Below, piece by piece: positions 18,865 to 28,032 of a stretch of DNA of 64,000 bases; within the stretch, counting starts at the first letter, position 1, and each line of letters starts with the position of its first letter. A model generated the notes under the pieces. The model saw nothing but the letters and a program-made list of their open reading frames with translations, did no database searches and was not told where the DNA came from. The translations under genes were made by a program, and so were the position numbers. The stretch is taken from assembly GCF_001685355.1 (NCBI RefSeq), contig NZ_CP016438.1, positions 5,766,001 through 5,830,000 on the forward strand, read 5' to 3'. Origin of the DNA: Streptomyces lincolnensis (lineage in GTDB: Bacteria > Actinomycetota > Actinomycetes > Streptomycetales > Streptomycetaceae).

Positions 18865-20591
18865 GCCCCACCACCCTTCCCGTCGCCGGTCCTGAACACG
18901 GGCACGTCACCTTCCTCGGTGCCGGACCCGGGGATCCGGGACTACTTACTCTGCGCGCCGTCGAGGCACTGGCAACCGCGGACGTTCTCGTCGCCGGGCA
19001 CGAAGTGCTCGACGTCGTACGTACGCATGCCAGGTCCGGTGTCGCCGTGGTGAACACGGATGCGGATCCCGCGGGTCGCCCCGCGGATCTTTCCTCCGGT
19101 CCCACGCCGGGCACAGGCGCGCCTCAACTAACGGTTGTTGACGGCGCGTCAACAACCGCTGGCGTCCCCGCCGTGCGGGATGCCGCACATCTTGTCATGG
19201 AGGCCGCGCGGGGCGGCAGGCGGGTCGTACGTGCGGTGTCCGGGGACCCCGGACTCGACGCGTACGCCGCCGAGGAGATGCTGGCCTGCGCCCGCGCGGG
19301 GGTGCCTTTCGAGGTCGTTCCCGGTGTCGCAGCCGCCGTCGGCGTGCCCGCCTACGCCGGTGTGCCGCTGCGGGACGCGCAGGGGGCCGACGTCCGGTTC
19401 GTGGACGCGCGGACCGCGTCCGACCGGTGCTGGACGGAGGTGGGGGCCTCGGACGGGACGGTCGTTGTGTCGACGACCCTCGACTCCATGGCCGCCGCCG
19501 CCGGCGAACTCGTCGCCGCCGGCCGTAAGCCCGACACGCCGTTGACCGTGACCGTCGCCGGGACCACCACGCGGCAGCGGACCTGGACCGCCACGCTCGG
19601 CACCATCGCGCAGACGCTGAAGCAGGCGAAGGTGCTGCCGTCCCCGGACGGGGCCCGGCCGGTGATAGCCGTGGTCGGCGAGCGGTCCGCCACGGCTCAG
19701 CGTGAGCAGCTCTCGTGGTTCGAGTCCAAGCCGCTGTTCGGCTGGAAGGTGCTCGTGCCGCGCACCAAGGAGCAGGCGGCCTCGCTCTCCGACCAGCTGC
19801 GGTCCTACGGGGCCGTGCCGCACGAGGTGCCGACCATCGCCGTCGAGCCGCCGCGGACGCCCCAGCAGATGGAGCGGGCGGTCAAGGGGCTGGTGACCGG
19901 GCGGTACGAGTGGATCGCCTTCACCTCGGTGAACGCGGTGAAGGCCGTTCGCGAGAAGTTCGAGGAGTACGGGCTCGACGCTCGGGCCTTCGCCGGGATC
20001 AAGGTCGCGGCGGTCGGGGAGCAGACCGCCAAGGCGCTCGTCGCGTTCGGTGTGAAGCCGGATCTGGTGCCGAGCGGGGAGCAGTCGGCTGCGGGGTTGC
20101 TGGAGGACTGGCCTCCGTATGATCCCGTATTCGATCCCATCGACCGGGTTTTCCTGCCTCGGGCCGATATCGCCACGGAGACCCTGGTCGCCGGGCTGAT
20201 CGAGCTCGGGTGGGAGGTCGACGACGTCACCGCCTATCGGACCGTGCGGGCTTCGCCGCCGCCGGCCGAGACCCGGGAGGCGATCAAGGGGGGTGGCTTC
20301 GACGCCGTTCTCTTCACCTCGTCGAGCACGGTGCGGAACCTGGTGGGTATCGCCGGGAAGCCGCACAACGTGACCGTGATCGCCTGTATCGGGCCCGCCA
20401 CGGCGAAGACTGCTGAGGAGCATGGACTGCGGGTGGATGTGATGGCTCCTGAGCCGTCCGTGCACAAGTTGGCCGAGGCGTTGGCCGACTTCGGGTCTCG
20501 GCGGCGGGCGGCTGCTGTTGAGGCCGGGGATCCCGTTACTCGGCCGAGTGAGCGGCGGCCGGGGGCTCGGCGGCGGCGGACCACCACCTGA
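18861..20591 (+). CDS. hemD: Bifunctional uroporphyrinogen-III C-methyltransferase / uroporphyrinogen-III synthase
   Basis: 576-aa fusion. Residues 1 to about 260 are a SUMT/CobA-type methyltransferase: FLGAGPGDPGLLTLRA near 15-30, VVRAVSGDPGLDAYA near 115 and EVVPGVAAAVGVPAYAG. Residues about 290-550 are uroporphyrinogen-III synthase (VLVPRTKEQAASLSDQL, WIAFTSVNAVKAVRE, FLPRADIATETLVAGL, VLFTSSSTVRNLV). The fusion links the branch to siroheme and B12 with the heme branch. The C-terminus ends in a basic tail (RRPGARRRRTTT). Last gene of the rex-hemACD operon. Confidence 0.95.
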   Translation: MSPTTLPVAGPEHGHVTFLGAGPGDPGLLTLRAVEALATADVLVAGHEVLDVVRTHARSGVAVVNTDADPAGRPADLSSGPTPGTGAPQLTVVDGASTTAGVPAVRDAAHLVMEAARGGRRVVRAVSGDPGLDAYAAEEMLACARAGVPFEVVPGVAAAVGVPAYAGVPLRDAQGADVRFVDARTASDRCWTEVGASDGTVVVSTTLDSMAAAAGELVAAGRKPDTPLTVTVAGTTTRQRTWTATLGTIAQTLKQAKVLPSPDGARPVIAVVGERSATAQREQLSWFESKPLFGWKVLVPRTKEQAASLSDQLRSYGAVPHEVPTIAVEPPRTPQQMERAVKGLVTGRYEWIAFTSVNAVKAVREKFEEYGLDARAFAGIKVAAVGEQTAKALVAFGVKPDLVPSGEQSAAGLLEDWPPYDPVFDPIDRVFLPRADIATETLVAGLIELGWEVDDVTAYRTVRASPPPAETREAIKGGGFDAVLFTSSSTVRNLVGIAGKPHNVTVIACIGPATAKTAEEHGLRVDVMAPEPSVHKLAEALADFGSRRRAAAVEAGDPVTRPSERRPGARRRRTTT

Positions 20592-20634
20592 GGGTGGGCC
20601 GAGTGTGTGGGTGCCGGGCCGGGTGTGGGCCCCG

Positions 20635-20688
20635 GTGTGTGGGTCGGCTCGGGTGTGTGGGTCGGCTCGGGTGTGTGGGTCGGCTTTC
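20635..20688. repeat. Three 18-bp tandem repeats
   Basis: GTGTGTGGGTCGGCTCGG at 20635-20652 and 20653-20670, and a third unit at 20671-20688 ending CTTTC instead of CTCGG. They lie between the converging hemD and FAD-oxidase genes. Confidence 0.9.
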
Positions 20689-20697
20689 GGCTCTGGG

Positions 20698-22077
20698 CTA
20701 GGCCGGCGGCACCGTGTGGCCGTAGCGGAGGAGGTTCTGCGGGTCGTACGTCGACTTTGTGTGGCGTAGGCGGTCGTAGACCTCCGGGGTCCAGGCTCGG
20801 GCCCGGTCGGAATCGTCGCCCGGGGTGCCGTGCAGGTTGACCATGGTGCGGCCCGTGCCGTACGGGGCCATGGCCGTGTTCAGGGCGGTCGTGGCCCGTT
20901 CCACGGCCTCGGCCATGGGGGGTGCCGCCAGGACGCCCACCGCCTCCAGGAGGTAGGCGGCGTCCCGGGCGCAGACCGCGTCCTCCGTGGCCGCCGGGCG
21001 GGAGAGCGCGCCGCCCATGTGGCGGATCTCCACCAGGAGGAGCGGGACGTCGGGGACCTGCGGGCCCACCTGGTCGAGGAACGCCCGGATCGCTTCCGGT
21101 GGCAGGTCCCGGAGCAGGGCGCAGGACTCTCGGGCGGGGAGGGGATCCTGGGGGTCCATGTAGATGCGGTCGACCGCCGCGTACTCCATGTCCTCGACCG
21201 TGTCGATCGCTACGGGGGCCGCTGCGCGGAGGGGGGCCAGCAGGGTTTCGCCCTCCTGTGTGTCGCCCGTCCACGCGAGGCAGACCCTTGCCCAGAAGCC
21301 GCCTCGGAAGGGTTCGGGGATCTCCGGGAACGGGGGGAGGCGGAGCAGACTGAAGGTGCTGTTCATCTCCGGGGGGACGGTTCTCGTCCAGTCCGCCCAG
21401 GTGGTGAGGAGGGCTTCGGCGTGCTCGCCCTCGGTGTAGATGCCGCCGCCGAGTACGCGGGGCAGGGGGAGCAGGTCGCAGGTCAGCTCGGTGACTATGC
21501 CTACGTTGCCCTTGCCGCCCCTGAGGGCCCAGAAGAGGTCGGGGTCCGTGGTGCTGTCCGTGTGGTGGAGGGTGCCGTCGGGGGTGACGACCTCGAAGGA
21601 GCGGACCAGGTCGGCGGCGTAGCCGTAGGTTCGGCCCAGGACGGGGAGGCCGCCGCCGAGGGTGTAGCCGACGACTCCGGCGTCCGTGGAGGAGCCGTTG
21701 AGGGTGGCCAGGCCGTGGGGGGTGGCCTTGTCCAGGACGTGGCGCCACTTCGCGCCCGCGGCGATGGTGGCGGTGCGGGCTGTCTCGTCTATGCGTACGT
21801 CCGTCATGCGGGACGTGGTGATCAGTAGGCCCTGTTCTATGGGGTAGTTCGCGCCGTGGCCGGTGGCCTGGACGGCGACGGGGGTGTGGGTGGCCGAGGC
21901 CCAGCGCAGGGCCGTGACTATGTCGGCCGTGTCTGTCGCGCCGACGACCACGTCCGGGGTGTGCAGGGCGGCCAGGTTGAAGCCGGTGACCTCGTCGGCG
22001 TAGCCGTCCTCGCCGGGGTGGAGGACTGGGCCGTGGATGTCGGAGAGGGGGGTGTGAGGGGGGTGGGTGGCGGTCAT
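20698..22077 (-). CDS. FAD-binding oxidoreductase (berberine-bridge/PCMH type)
   Basis: 459-aa flavoprotein oxidase. The FAD_binding_4 (PCMH) domain covers about 30-200: VVVGATDTADIVTALRWA, then AVQATGHGANYP near 75-86, where this family carries an FAD-linked His (here in GHG), and the second loop GLATLNGSSTDAGVVGYTLGGGLPVLGRTYG. The C-terminal BBE motif appears as STYDPQNLLRYGH near 440-452. No signal peptide, so probably cytosolic. The ATG at 22077 has GGAGGACAAA directly upstream. The substrate is unknown. Confidence 0.88.
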   Translation of the reverse strand: MTATHPPHTPLSDIHGPVLHPGEDGYADEVTGFNLAALHTPDVVVGATDTADIVTALRWASATHTPVAVQATGHGANYPIEQGLLITTSRMTDVRIDETARTATIAAGAKWRHVLDKATPHGLATLNGSSTDAGVVGYTLGGGLPVLGRTYGYAADLVRSFEVVTPDGTLHHTDSTTDPDLFWALRGGKGNVGIVTELTCDLLPLPRVLGGGIYTEGEHAEALLTTWADWTRTVPPEMNSTFSLLRLPPFPEIPEPFRGGFWARVCLAWTGDTQEGETLLAPLRAAAPVAIDTVEDMEYAAVDRIYMDPQDPLPARESCALLRDLPPEAIRAFLDQVGPQVPDVPLLLVEIRHMGGALSRPAATEDAVCARDAAYLLEAVGVLAAPPMAEAVERATTALNTAMAPYGTGRTMVNLHGTPGDDSDRARAWTPEVYDRLRHTKSTYDPQNLLRYGHTVPPA

Positions 22078-22227
22078 TTTGTCCTCCCGGGGCGCCGGGG
22101 TGTTGGTTCTTTCAGCTTGGACCTCGGTGGGGGGTGGCGCATGTGGGGGCGTGCGATGCCTGCGGCGCGCTGTGCGGGTTCGGTGGGGGTTTCTGTAGCG
22201 CCCACGGTTGTGTGGTGGGTCGGGGCC

Positions 22228-22324
22228 GGGGCGGGGGGTGTCCGTCCTCGGTCCGGCGGTGCTGTGTCTTCTAGCTGTGCTGCGTGTTGGACGCCGGACG
22301 CTGCGGGCGGACACCCCCCGCCCC
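22228..22324. repeat. 17-bp perfect inverted repeat with 63-bp loop
   Basis: GGGGCGGGGGGTGTCCG (22228-22244) and its exact reverse complement at 22308-22324. Could form a long-looped hairpin or be the trace of a small mobile element. Confidence 0.8.
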
Positions 22325-22397
22325 GTCCCCTTACCGCCGTGGGCGGCTGAGACGCCCACGGCCCGGAGGGTGCCTCATGCCTGACGGCGACTTCCGC

Positions 22398-22450
22398 TTT
22401 TCAGGGGCGCGGGGAACTGCGCGACCAGCCACGATGGACCCGCAGTCGCC
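22398..22450 (+). repeat. Dispersed Streptomyces intergenic repeat, copy 1
   Basis: TTCAGGGGCGCGGGGAACTG followed by CGCGACCAGCCACGATGGAC. The same module, inverted, is at 43627-43663. I remember close relatives between genes in very many Streptomyces genomes. Confidence 0.7.
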
Positions 22451-22584
22451 ATACGACCGAACAAGGCACCCCAGACGGCGAGACCTGCACGTCCGACTCA
22501 CGGCAACCGCACCCCACGAGGCGCGCGTCCCGGCCGACGAGGCGTCGGCAAAGGGGGGCCCGGGGCGGGCGTAGCGTAGGTGGT

Positions 22585-23577
22585 ATGACGACGTACGGTT
22601 CCTTTCCCGGTACGCGGCCGCGGCGGTTGCGGGTCAGTCCTGTGATGCGGCGGATGGTCGCGGAGACGAGGCTGCATCCGGCTGATTTCATCCTTCCGGC
22701 GTTTGTGCGGGAGGGCGTGTCGGAGCCGGTGCCGATCGCTGCGATGCCCGGGGTGGTGCAGCACACGCGGGAGACGTTGAAGAAGGCGGCGGCGGAGGCT
22801 GTGGCCGCGGGGGTTTCCGGGATCATGTTGTTCGGGGTACCGGAGGAGGACAAGAAGGATGGGGTCGGGACGGCGGGGACCGATCCCGAGGGGATTCTTC
22901 AGGTCGCGATCCGGGACGTGCGGGCGGAGGTCGGGGACGAGCTGTTGGTGATGTCCGATCTGTGTCTGGACGAGACGACGGATCACGGGCACTGCGGGGT
23001 GCTGGACGCCGAGGGGCGGGTCGACAACGACGCCACTCTGGAGCGGTACGCCGAGATGGCGCAGGTGCAGGCGGATGCCGGGGCGCATGTGGTGGGGCCC
23101 AGCGGGATGATGGACGGGCAGATCGGCGTGGTGCGAGATGCTCTCGATCAGATCGGGCGGGAGGACGTGGCGATTCTTGCTTACACGGCCAAGTACGCGT
23201 CCGCGTTCTACGGGCCCTTCCGGGAGGCTGTGGGGTCCTCTTTGAAGGGGGACCGGAAGACCTACCAGCAGGATCCCGCGAACGTGCGGGAGTCGCTGCG
23301 GGAGTTGGCGCTCGATCTGGAGGAGGGCGCCGACATGGTGATGGTCAAGCCGGCCGGGCCCTATCTGGATGTGCTGGCGCGTGTCGCCGACGCGGTGGAC
23401 GTGCCGGTTGCCGCGTATCAGATCTCGGGTGAGTACTCGATGATCGAGGCCGCCGCGGAGAAGGGCTGGATCGACCGGGACCGGGCGATCCTGGAGGCGC
23501 TGACCGGTATCAAGCGGGCCGGTGCGCAGAACATCCTGACCTACTGGGCCACCGAGGTGGCGCAGAAGCTGCGTTAG
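22585..23577 (+). CDS. hemB: Delta-aminolevulinic acid dehydratase (porphobilinogen synthase)
   Basis: 330 aa. It condenses two 5-aminolevulinate molecules to porphobilinogen, the step between HemA/HemL and HemC. Schiff-base lysines are K203 ([14 protein letters not shown]) and K255 ([11 protein letters not shown]). The metal-site segment reads [14 protein letters not shown] (near 125-138), not the three-cysteine zinc form, so it is likely a Mg/K-dependent type. The ATG follows GGTAGTATG-type weak ribosome sequence. Its stop overlaps that of the convergent lipoprotein gene. Confidence 0.97.
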   Translation: MTTYGSFPGTRPRRLRVSPVMRRMVAETRLHPADFILPAFVREGVSEPVPIAAMPGVVQHTRETLKKAAAEAVAAGVSGIMLFGVPEEDKKDGVGTAGTDPEGILQVAIRDVRAEVGDELLVMSDLCLDETTDHGHCGVLDAEGRVDNDATLERYAEMAQVQADAGAHVVGPSGMMDGQIGVVRDALDQIGREDVAILAYTAKYASAFYGPFREAVGSSLKGDRKTYQQDPANVRESLRELALDLEEGADMVMVKPAGPYLDVLARVADAVDVPVAAYQISGEYSMIEAAAEKGWIDRDRAILEALTGIKRAGAQNILTYWATEVAQKLR

Positions 23578-23753
23578 GGCAGTTCCGGCGGGCGCGGCTT
23601 CTCGGTGTTGTGAGGGGCCGGGGATCTCAGGCTCGTGGCGGACGGGCCCTCGTCCCGCAGGCCCTCGCCGTCCTCGCACCCGGTGAGGGTGAGTGCCGCG
23701 AGGGCCGCCGCGGTGGCGGCGAGCAGTCGGAGGCGGGCGGGGCGTGCGGGCAT
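23574..23753 (-). CDS. Small predicted lipoprotein (59 aa)
   Basis: Short gene convergent with hemB, tail-to-tail overlap of 4 nt. The N-terminus has the features of a lipoprotein signal: positive residues ([11 protein letters not shown]), an Ala/Leu hydrophobic core and a lipobox LTGC with Cys26. The mature part is only 33 residues, hydrophilic and rich in Pro, Glu and Asp. It should be exported and lipid-anchored on the cell surface. Function unknown. Too short for most gene callers; the perfect lipobox is the main support. Confidence 0.65.
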   Translation of the reverse strand: MPARPARLRLLAATAAALAALTLTGCEDGEGLRDEGPSATSLRSPAPHNTEKPRPPELP

Positions 23754-23999
23754 GGGGTGGGCCTCTCGGTGGGCGGCAGTGGTGGCTCCACCCTGGGTGG
23801 TGGGGTGGGCCGGTCGCCACCGTTGGGGGCGGATTCGGGACGGCGTGGCCGTTCCTTCCGCTGTGACCTGCGGTGATGTCGTGTCCCGGGGTGGTGGGTC
23901 GGGACGCGGGACGGTGTTGTTCGGGGTTGGGCAGCTTCAAGTGGCACTGGGCGTTAGGTTGTTGGCCCATGGTTGTCAGTTGAATGACTGGAGACGCCG

Positions 24000-24902
24000 A
24001 TGTCCGGTGACGCCCTCAGCCTTGACCCCGCCGAGCTGAGAAGGAGGATCGACACCACCAAGGCGCACCCCGCGCGCGTCTACGACGTCTTCCTCGGCGG
24101 CAAGGACAACTATCCCGTCGACCGGGCGGCCGCAGCCGCCGCGCTCGCCGCCAATCCGCGCGGCTATCTCGACGTACGCCACAACCGGGACTTCCTGCGG
24201 CGGGCCGTCACCTCCCTGGCGCGTGAGGACGGGATCCGGCAGTTCCTCGACATCGGGACCGGGCTGCCGACCGCGGAGAACGTGCATCAGATCGCGCAGC
24301 GGATCATCCCCGACTCGCGGGTCGTGTACGTCGACAACGATCCGGTGGTACTGGCGCACGCGCGGGCCCTGCTCACCAGTGGGCCCGAGGGGCGGACCGA
24401 CTACATCGACGCCGATTTCAGGAATCCGGCGCAGATCCTGGAGCAGGCCGCCAAGACGCTGGATCTTGATCAGCCTGTGGCGTTGTGCCTGGTCGCCCTC
24501 CTGCACTTCATGGAGGACGAGGAGGCCTATCCGATCGTGCGGGAGCTGGTGGAGGCGCTGCCGTCCGGGAGCCGGCTGGTGCTGAGCCATCTGACCGAGG
24601 ATCTGAATCCCGAGAACATCCGGGCCGTGCAGCGTACGTACACCGAGCGTGGGTTCACCTTCGTGCTGCGGTCGGCGGCGGAGGTGGAGCGGTTCTTCAC
24701 CGAGAGCGCTCTTGAGGTCGTGGAGCCCGGGGTCGTACCGGCGCACCGGTGGCGGGGCGACAACGCGGCGCCCGTGCCCGAGCAGCCGGAGAGCTCGTAT
24801 CTCGCGACCCTCGATGACATCGAGAAGGTGCGGTACGCCGACATCAACGACGTGACGGATGCCGACATCAATGTCTACGCGGCGGTGGGGAAGAGGGGTT
24901 AG
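24000..24902 (+). CDS. SAM-dependent methyltransferase (DUF574/Methyltransf_19)
   Basis: 300-aa member of the DUF574 family, which is greatly expanded in Streptomyces. Typical elements: ARVYDVFLGGKDNYPVDR near 26-43, the SAM-binding FLDIGTGLPTAENVHQIA near 82-99, VVYVDNDPVVLAHARALL near 108-125, and CLVALLHFMEDEE near 163. The substrate is unknown for the family. It starts at an ATG after GACTGGAGACGCCG. Stands alone upstream of the aminotransferase gene. Confidence 0.88.
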   Translation: MSGDALSLDPAELRRRIDTTKAHPARVYDVFLGGKDNYPVDRAAAAAALAANPRGYLDVRHNRDFLRRAVTSLAREDGIRQFLDIGTGLPTAENVHQIAQRIIPDSRVVYVDNDPVVLAHARALLTSGPEGRTDYIDADFRNPAQILEQAAKTLDLDQPVALCLVALLHFMEDEEAYPIVRELVEALPSGSRLVLSHLTEDLNPENIRAVQRTYTERGFTFVLRSAAEVERFFTESALEVVEPGVVPAHRWRGDNAAPVPEQPESSYLATLDDIEKVRYADINDVTDADINVYAAVGKRG

Positions 24903-25024
24903 GGGCGTCTCCAGGGGCTTGGGGGTTTCGGGCGTTCGTATGTCGGAATGTTGTTTGTAGGTGGCATGTATGTCTCTAGGCTGCGCATGAGTCGCCTGTG
25001 CGGCGTAGCCGAAGGAGTCGTGTC

Positions 25025-26230
25025 ATGACCGTCGTCGAGTCTCTGGCTGTTCCTGTTCCGCCGTTGGCCGGGCGGGCCCGGGCGATCGGGGGGTCGCCCG
25101 TGCGGGACATCCTCGCCGTGACCGCCCGGCCCGAGGTCATCAACTTCGCGGGCGGGCTGCCGGCGCCGGAGTTCTTCGATCAGGAGGGCATCGCGGCCGC
25201 CTTCCGTGACGTACTCGCCGAGATGCCCGCGCGGGCCCTCCAGTACGCGCCGACGGAGGGGGAGCCGGAGCTGCGGGGTGCGCTCGCCGAGCGGATGACC
25301 GGGCGGGGGCTGGCCAGTGGGGACGGGGATGTGCTCGTCACCACCGGTTCGCAGCAGGCTCTGTCGTTGATCGCGACAGCGCTGCTGGAGCCCGGGGACA
25401 CGGTCCTGGTGGAGAGTCCCTGCTACCTGGCGGCCCTCCAGGCCTTCGGTTTCGCCGGTGCTCGGGTGGTCGCCGTGCCGGGGGACGAGGACGGGATCGA
25501 TCCCGTGGCGCTGGAGGATCTGGTGGTGCGGGAGCGGCCCAAGCTGCTGTACACCGTGCCGACCTTCCAGAACCCGACCGGGCGGACGCTGTCCGCCGAG
25601 CGGCGGGGCGCGGTGGCGTCGGTCGCGGCCCGGCGGGGGCTGTGGATCGTCGAGGACGATCCGTACGGCGAACTGCGCTTCGAGGGGGAGCGGGTGCCGT
25701 GGATCGCCTCGTGGGAGGAAGCGCGTGACCGGGTGGTTCTGCTCGGGTCCTTCTCCAAGGTCATGGCTCCCGGGCTGAGGCTGGGCTGGCTGCGGGCGCC
25801 GGGTGAACTGCTGCGGGCCTGCGTCGTCGCCAAGCAGGCGGCCGATCTGCACACCCCGACCGTCAACCAGCTCGCCGCGGCGCGGTACCTGGCCGACCGG
25901 GATCTGGACGCCCATGTCCGGCGGGTGGCCGGGGCCTATCGGGAGCGCCGGGACGCCATGGTGGCCGGGCTGCCGGGTGTCCTGCCCGACGGGTCCACCT
26001 GGACGCGGCCCGAGGGCGGGATGTTCCTGTGGGCGCGGCTGCCTTCGTCGTACGACACGACCGCGCTGCTGCGGCAGGTGGTGCGGCGCGATGTGGCGTA
26101 CGTGCCGGGCGCGCCCTTCTTCGCTGGGGAGCCCGACCGGTCGACCATGCGCCTGTGCTTCGTGACGCAGACACCCGAGGAGATCGGGGAAGGGCTGCGG
26201 CGGCTGGGGGAGGGACTGGCGGAGGCCTAG
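25025..26230 (+). CDS. PLP-dependent aminotransferase, class I/II (MocR-core/2-aminoadipate type)
   Basis: 401 aa. Fold type I aminotransferase of the 2-aminoadipate/valine-type family. INFAGGLPAPEFF near 40, LQYAPTEGEPELRGAL near 72, VTTGSQQALSLIA near 103, the PLP-binding YTVPTFQNPTGRTLS near 176 and ILVEDDPYGELRF-like segment, and the Schiff-base lysine in LGSFSKVMAPGLRLGW near 237 are all present. The start is the ATG at 25025 behind AAGGAG. No DNA-binding domain is attached, so it is an enzyme, not a MocR regulator. Confidence 0.9.
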   Translation: MTVVESLAVPVPPLAGRARAIGGSPVRDILAVTARPEVINFAGGLPAPEFFDQEGIAAAFRDVLAEMPARALQYAPTEGEPELRGALAERMTGRGLASGDGDVLVTTGSQQALSLIATALLEPGDTVLVESPCYLAALQAFGFAGARVVAVPGDEDGIDPVALEDLVVRERPKLLYTVPTFQNPTGRTLSAERRGAVASVAARRGLWIVEDDPYGELRFEGERVPWIASWEEARDRVVLLGSFSKVMAPGLRLGWLRAPGELLRACVVAKQAADLHTPTVNQLAAARYLADRDLDAHVRRVAGAYRERRDAMVAGLPGVLPDGSTWTRPEGGMFLWARLPSSYDTTALLRQVVRRDVAYVPGAPFFAGEPDRSTMRLCFVTQTPEEIGEGLRRLGEGLAEA

Positions 26231-26301
26231 GACCAAAGGCCGAAGGGGGCTCCTGCCGTGGATTGTGGGAGAGGACGTCGGGGGCGCCTACGTTGTGAGG
26301 T

Positions 26302-27135
26302 ATGCCCGATGACGCAGTGGAATTCGATCTCGACGCCTACCTCAAGCGGATCGGTTGGGAGGGGGAGCGGCGGGCCGATCTGGTGACGCTGAAGGGGGTG
26401 CATCTGGCGCATGTGCGGGGCATCCCCTTCGAGAATCTGGAGGCTCTCAGTGGCAGGGCGCCGTCTCTCGGTCCCGCTGATCTGATGGCCAAGCTCGTCC
26501 ACGGGTGGCGTGGTGGTTACTGCTACGAGCACAACACGCTGTTCTCGCTCGCCCTGGACGCCCTCGGGTTCCGGGTGAAGGCGCTGCTGACCGCACGGGT
26601 CGTCCTGGGCGCCAAGACGATGGAGAGCCGGCCGCGCACCCACATGGCACTGCTCGTCGAGGTGCCGGGGGATCCGCGGCCGTATCTCGCCGATGTCGGG
26701 TTCGGCGCGACCGGGGCGTTGCTGGAGCCGGTGCCGCTGGTCGCCGGTGCCGAGTTCCGGGATGCCGGGCGGCTCCATCGGCTGGTGCACGTGCCGCATC
26801 ACGGGCCGTTGGAGATGTGGGTGCTGGAGGCCCATGACTCGGGTGTCGGGGGCTGGGTGGCGCAGTACGCGTTCACCCTGGAGCCGTTCGAGAAGTCCGA
26901 CTTCGAGGTCATCAACTGGCATGTCGCGACGAATCCGCGGTCGCCCTTCGCGCAGAGCCTGTACGTCCAGCACCTCAGCGGCGAGCGGCATCTGTTGCTG
27001 CACGGCCGTCTCCTCATCGAGACGCGGGTCGACGACGGGAGAGTGAGGGAGCGGCAGGTGGCGGACGCGGCCGAGGTGCGGCGGCTGTTGGAGGAGGAGT
27101 TCGGGGTCGTGGCCCCGCCGGGGGCGGTTCTGTAG
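26302..27135 (+). CDS. nat: Arylamine N-acetyltransferase
   Basis: 277 aa. Transfers acetyl from acetyl-CoA to arylamines or hydrazines by a cysteine mechanism; some relatives form amide bonds in natural-product pathways. The Cys-His-Asp triad is complete: C74 in RGGYCYEHN, H114 in RTHMALL, D131 in YLADVGFG. Length is typical. ATG at 26302. It is followed by a convergent gene only 33 bp away. Confidence 0.93.
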   Translation: MPDDAVEFDLDAYLKRIGWEGERRADLVTLKGVHLAHVRGIPFENLEALSGRAPSLGPADLMAKLVHGWRGGYCYEHNTLFSLALDALGFRVKALLTARVVLGAKTMESRPRTHMALLVEVPGDPRPYLADVGFGATGALLEPVPLVAGAEFRDAGRLHRLVHVPHHGPLEMWVLEAHDSGVGGWVAQYAFTLEPFEKSDFEVINWHVATNPRSPFAQSLYVQHLSGERHLLLHGRLLIETRVDDGRVRERQVADAAEVRRLLEEEFGVVAPPGAVL

Positions 27136-27167
27136 GGGCGGGGCCGGTCAGTCGCTCCCGGGGGCGG

Positions 27168-27941
27168 TCAGTCCCACCAGAAGTGCCAGGCGGGCCGGCC
27201 GACGAGCCGGCGCTCGGCATACTCGGCCAGGGTCGTGTCGCTGCCCTGCCAGATGATGTCCGGGCAGAAGGCGAAGTGCTCGGCGGCGAGGGCCTGGGCG
27301 TCGGACAGGGTGGTGGGCGGGGCCGCGACGGACACCAGCAGGTGGTCGAAGCCGAGCGCCACGACCCGTATGCCGTAGCGGTCCTCCCAGGAACGCAGGA
27401 CCGCCGAGATACGGGCGGTGTCGCCCTCGTGGTTCATCGGGCCCGTCCAGCCGATCGCCGTGGGGATGTCGGCGCTGCGGCGGGCGGGGACGAGGGCGAG
27501 GCGGGGATCCTTGAGCGGGCCGCCCGCCAGGAGGGAGTCGGCGATCTCGGCGGCCACGGTGTCCGGGTCGTCGTCCTCGGCGGCTTCGGGCTCCTCGGCC
27601 AGGCCGGGCCACTCCTCGCCCTCCGCGGCGGACGCCTCCCACAGGTCGGCCAGCACCTCCTCGGCGTCGTGATCCCCGGGGTAGGACATCTCGCCGGGCA
27701 TCAAGTCCCAGCCCTCCGGGGCGCCTTGGGAACCGTCGGCCTCGATCGTCACCGGCAGCAGGCCGAGCGCGCGGGGGGCGTGCCGCAGGGCGTCCCAGGT
27801 GCCGGGGGCGGCCAGGTCGTCGGCCAGCCACAGCAGCGGCTCGTGCCACGGGCCCTCGTCCGTCGTGTCGATCAGCCGGCCGGGCGGGAGTGCGAGACCG
27901 AGGGACGCGAGCCTCGGCAGCGGGTTCGGAAGTGTCGCCAT
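27168..27941 (-). CDS. DUF4253 domain protein
   Basis: 257 aa. The C-terminal half (about 145-257: IPTAIGWTGPMNHEGD, VLRSWEDRYGIRVVALGFDHL, AEHFAFCPDIIWQG, LVGRPAWHFWWD) matches the DUF4253 family as I remember it, including the characteristic C-terminal WHFWWD. The N-terminal part is acidic and variable. No known function. Start is the ATG at 27941 (MATLPNPLPR). It lies 91 bp downstream of argS in the same orientation and may be transcribed with it. Confidence 0.75.
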   Translation of the reverse strand: MATLPNPLPRLASLGLALPPGRLIDTTDEGPWHEPLLWLADDLAAPGTWDALRHAPRALGLLPVTIEADGSQGAPEGWDLMPGEMSYPGDHDAEEVLADLWEASAAEGEEWPGLAEEPEAAEDDDPDTVAAEIADSLLAGGPLKDPRLALVPARRSADIPTAIGWTGPMNHEGDTARISAVLRSWEDRYGIRVVALGFDHLLVSVAAPPTTLSDAQALAAEHFAFCPDIIWQGSDTTLAEYAERRLVGRPAWHFWWD

Positions 27942-28032
27942 GCCGGTGACTGTAGGGGCAGCCACTGACAACGGGTCCGGGGTGCCGCCGGAGCTCGCGC
28001 GGGAACGGCCGAGGCCGCCCCCGCCCCGGCCG

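Larger units (their letters stand above)
22078..22584. other. 507-bp intergenic region with inverted and dispersed repeats
   Basis: No gene is visible. It holds a perfect 17-bp inverted repeat with arms at 22228-22244 and 22308-22324, a short hairpin CGTGGGCG...CGCCCACG at about 22339-22361, and a dispersed GGGGCGCGGGGAACTGCGCG element near 22398-22450. It separates the divergent FAD-oxidase and hemB genes, so it should also hold both promoters. Confidence 0.6.
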
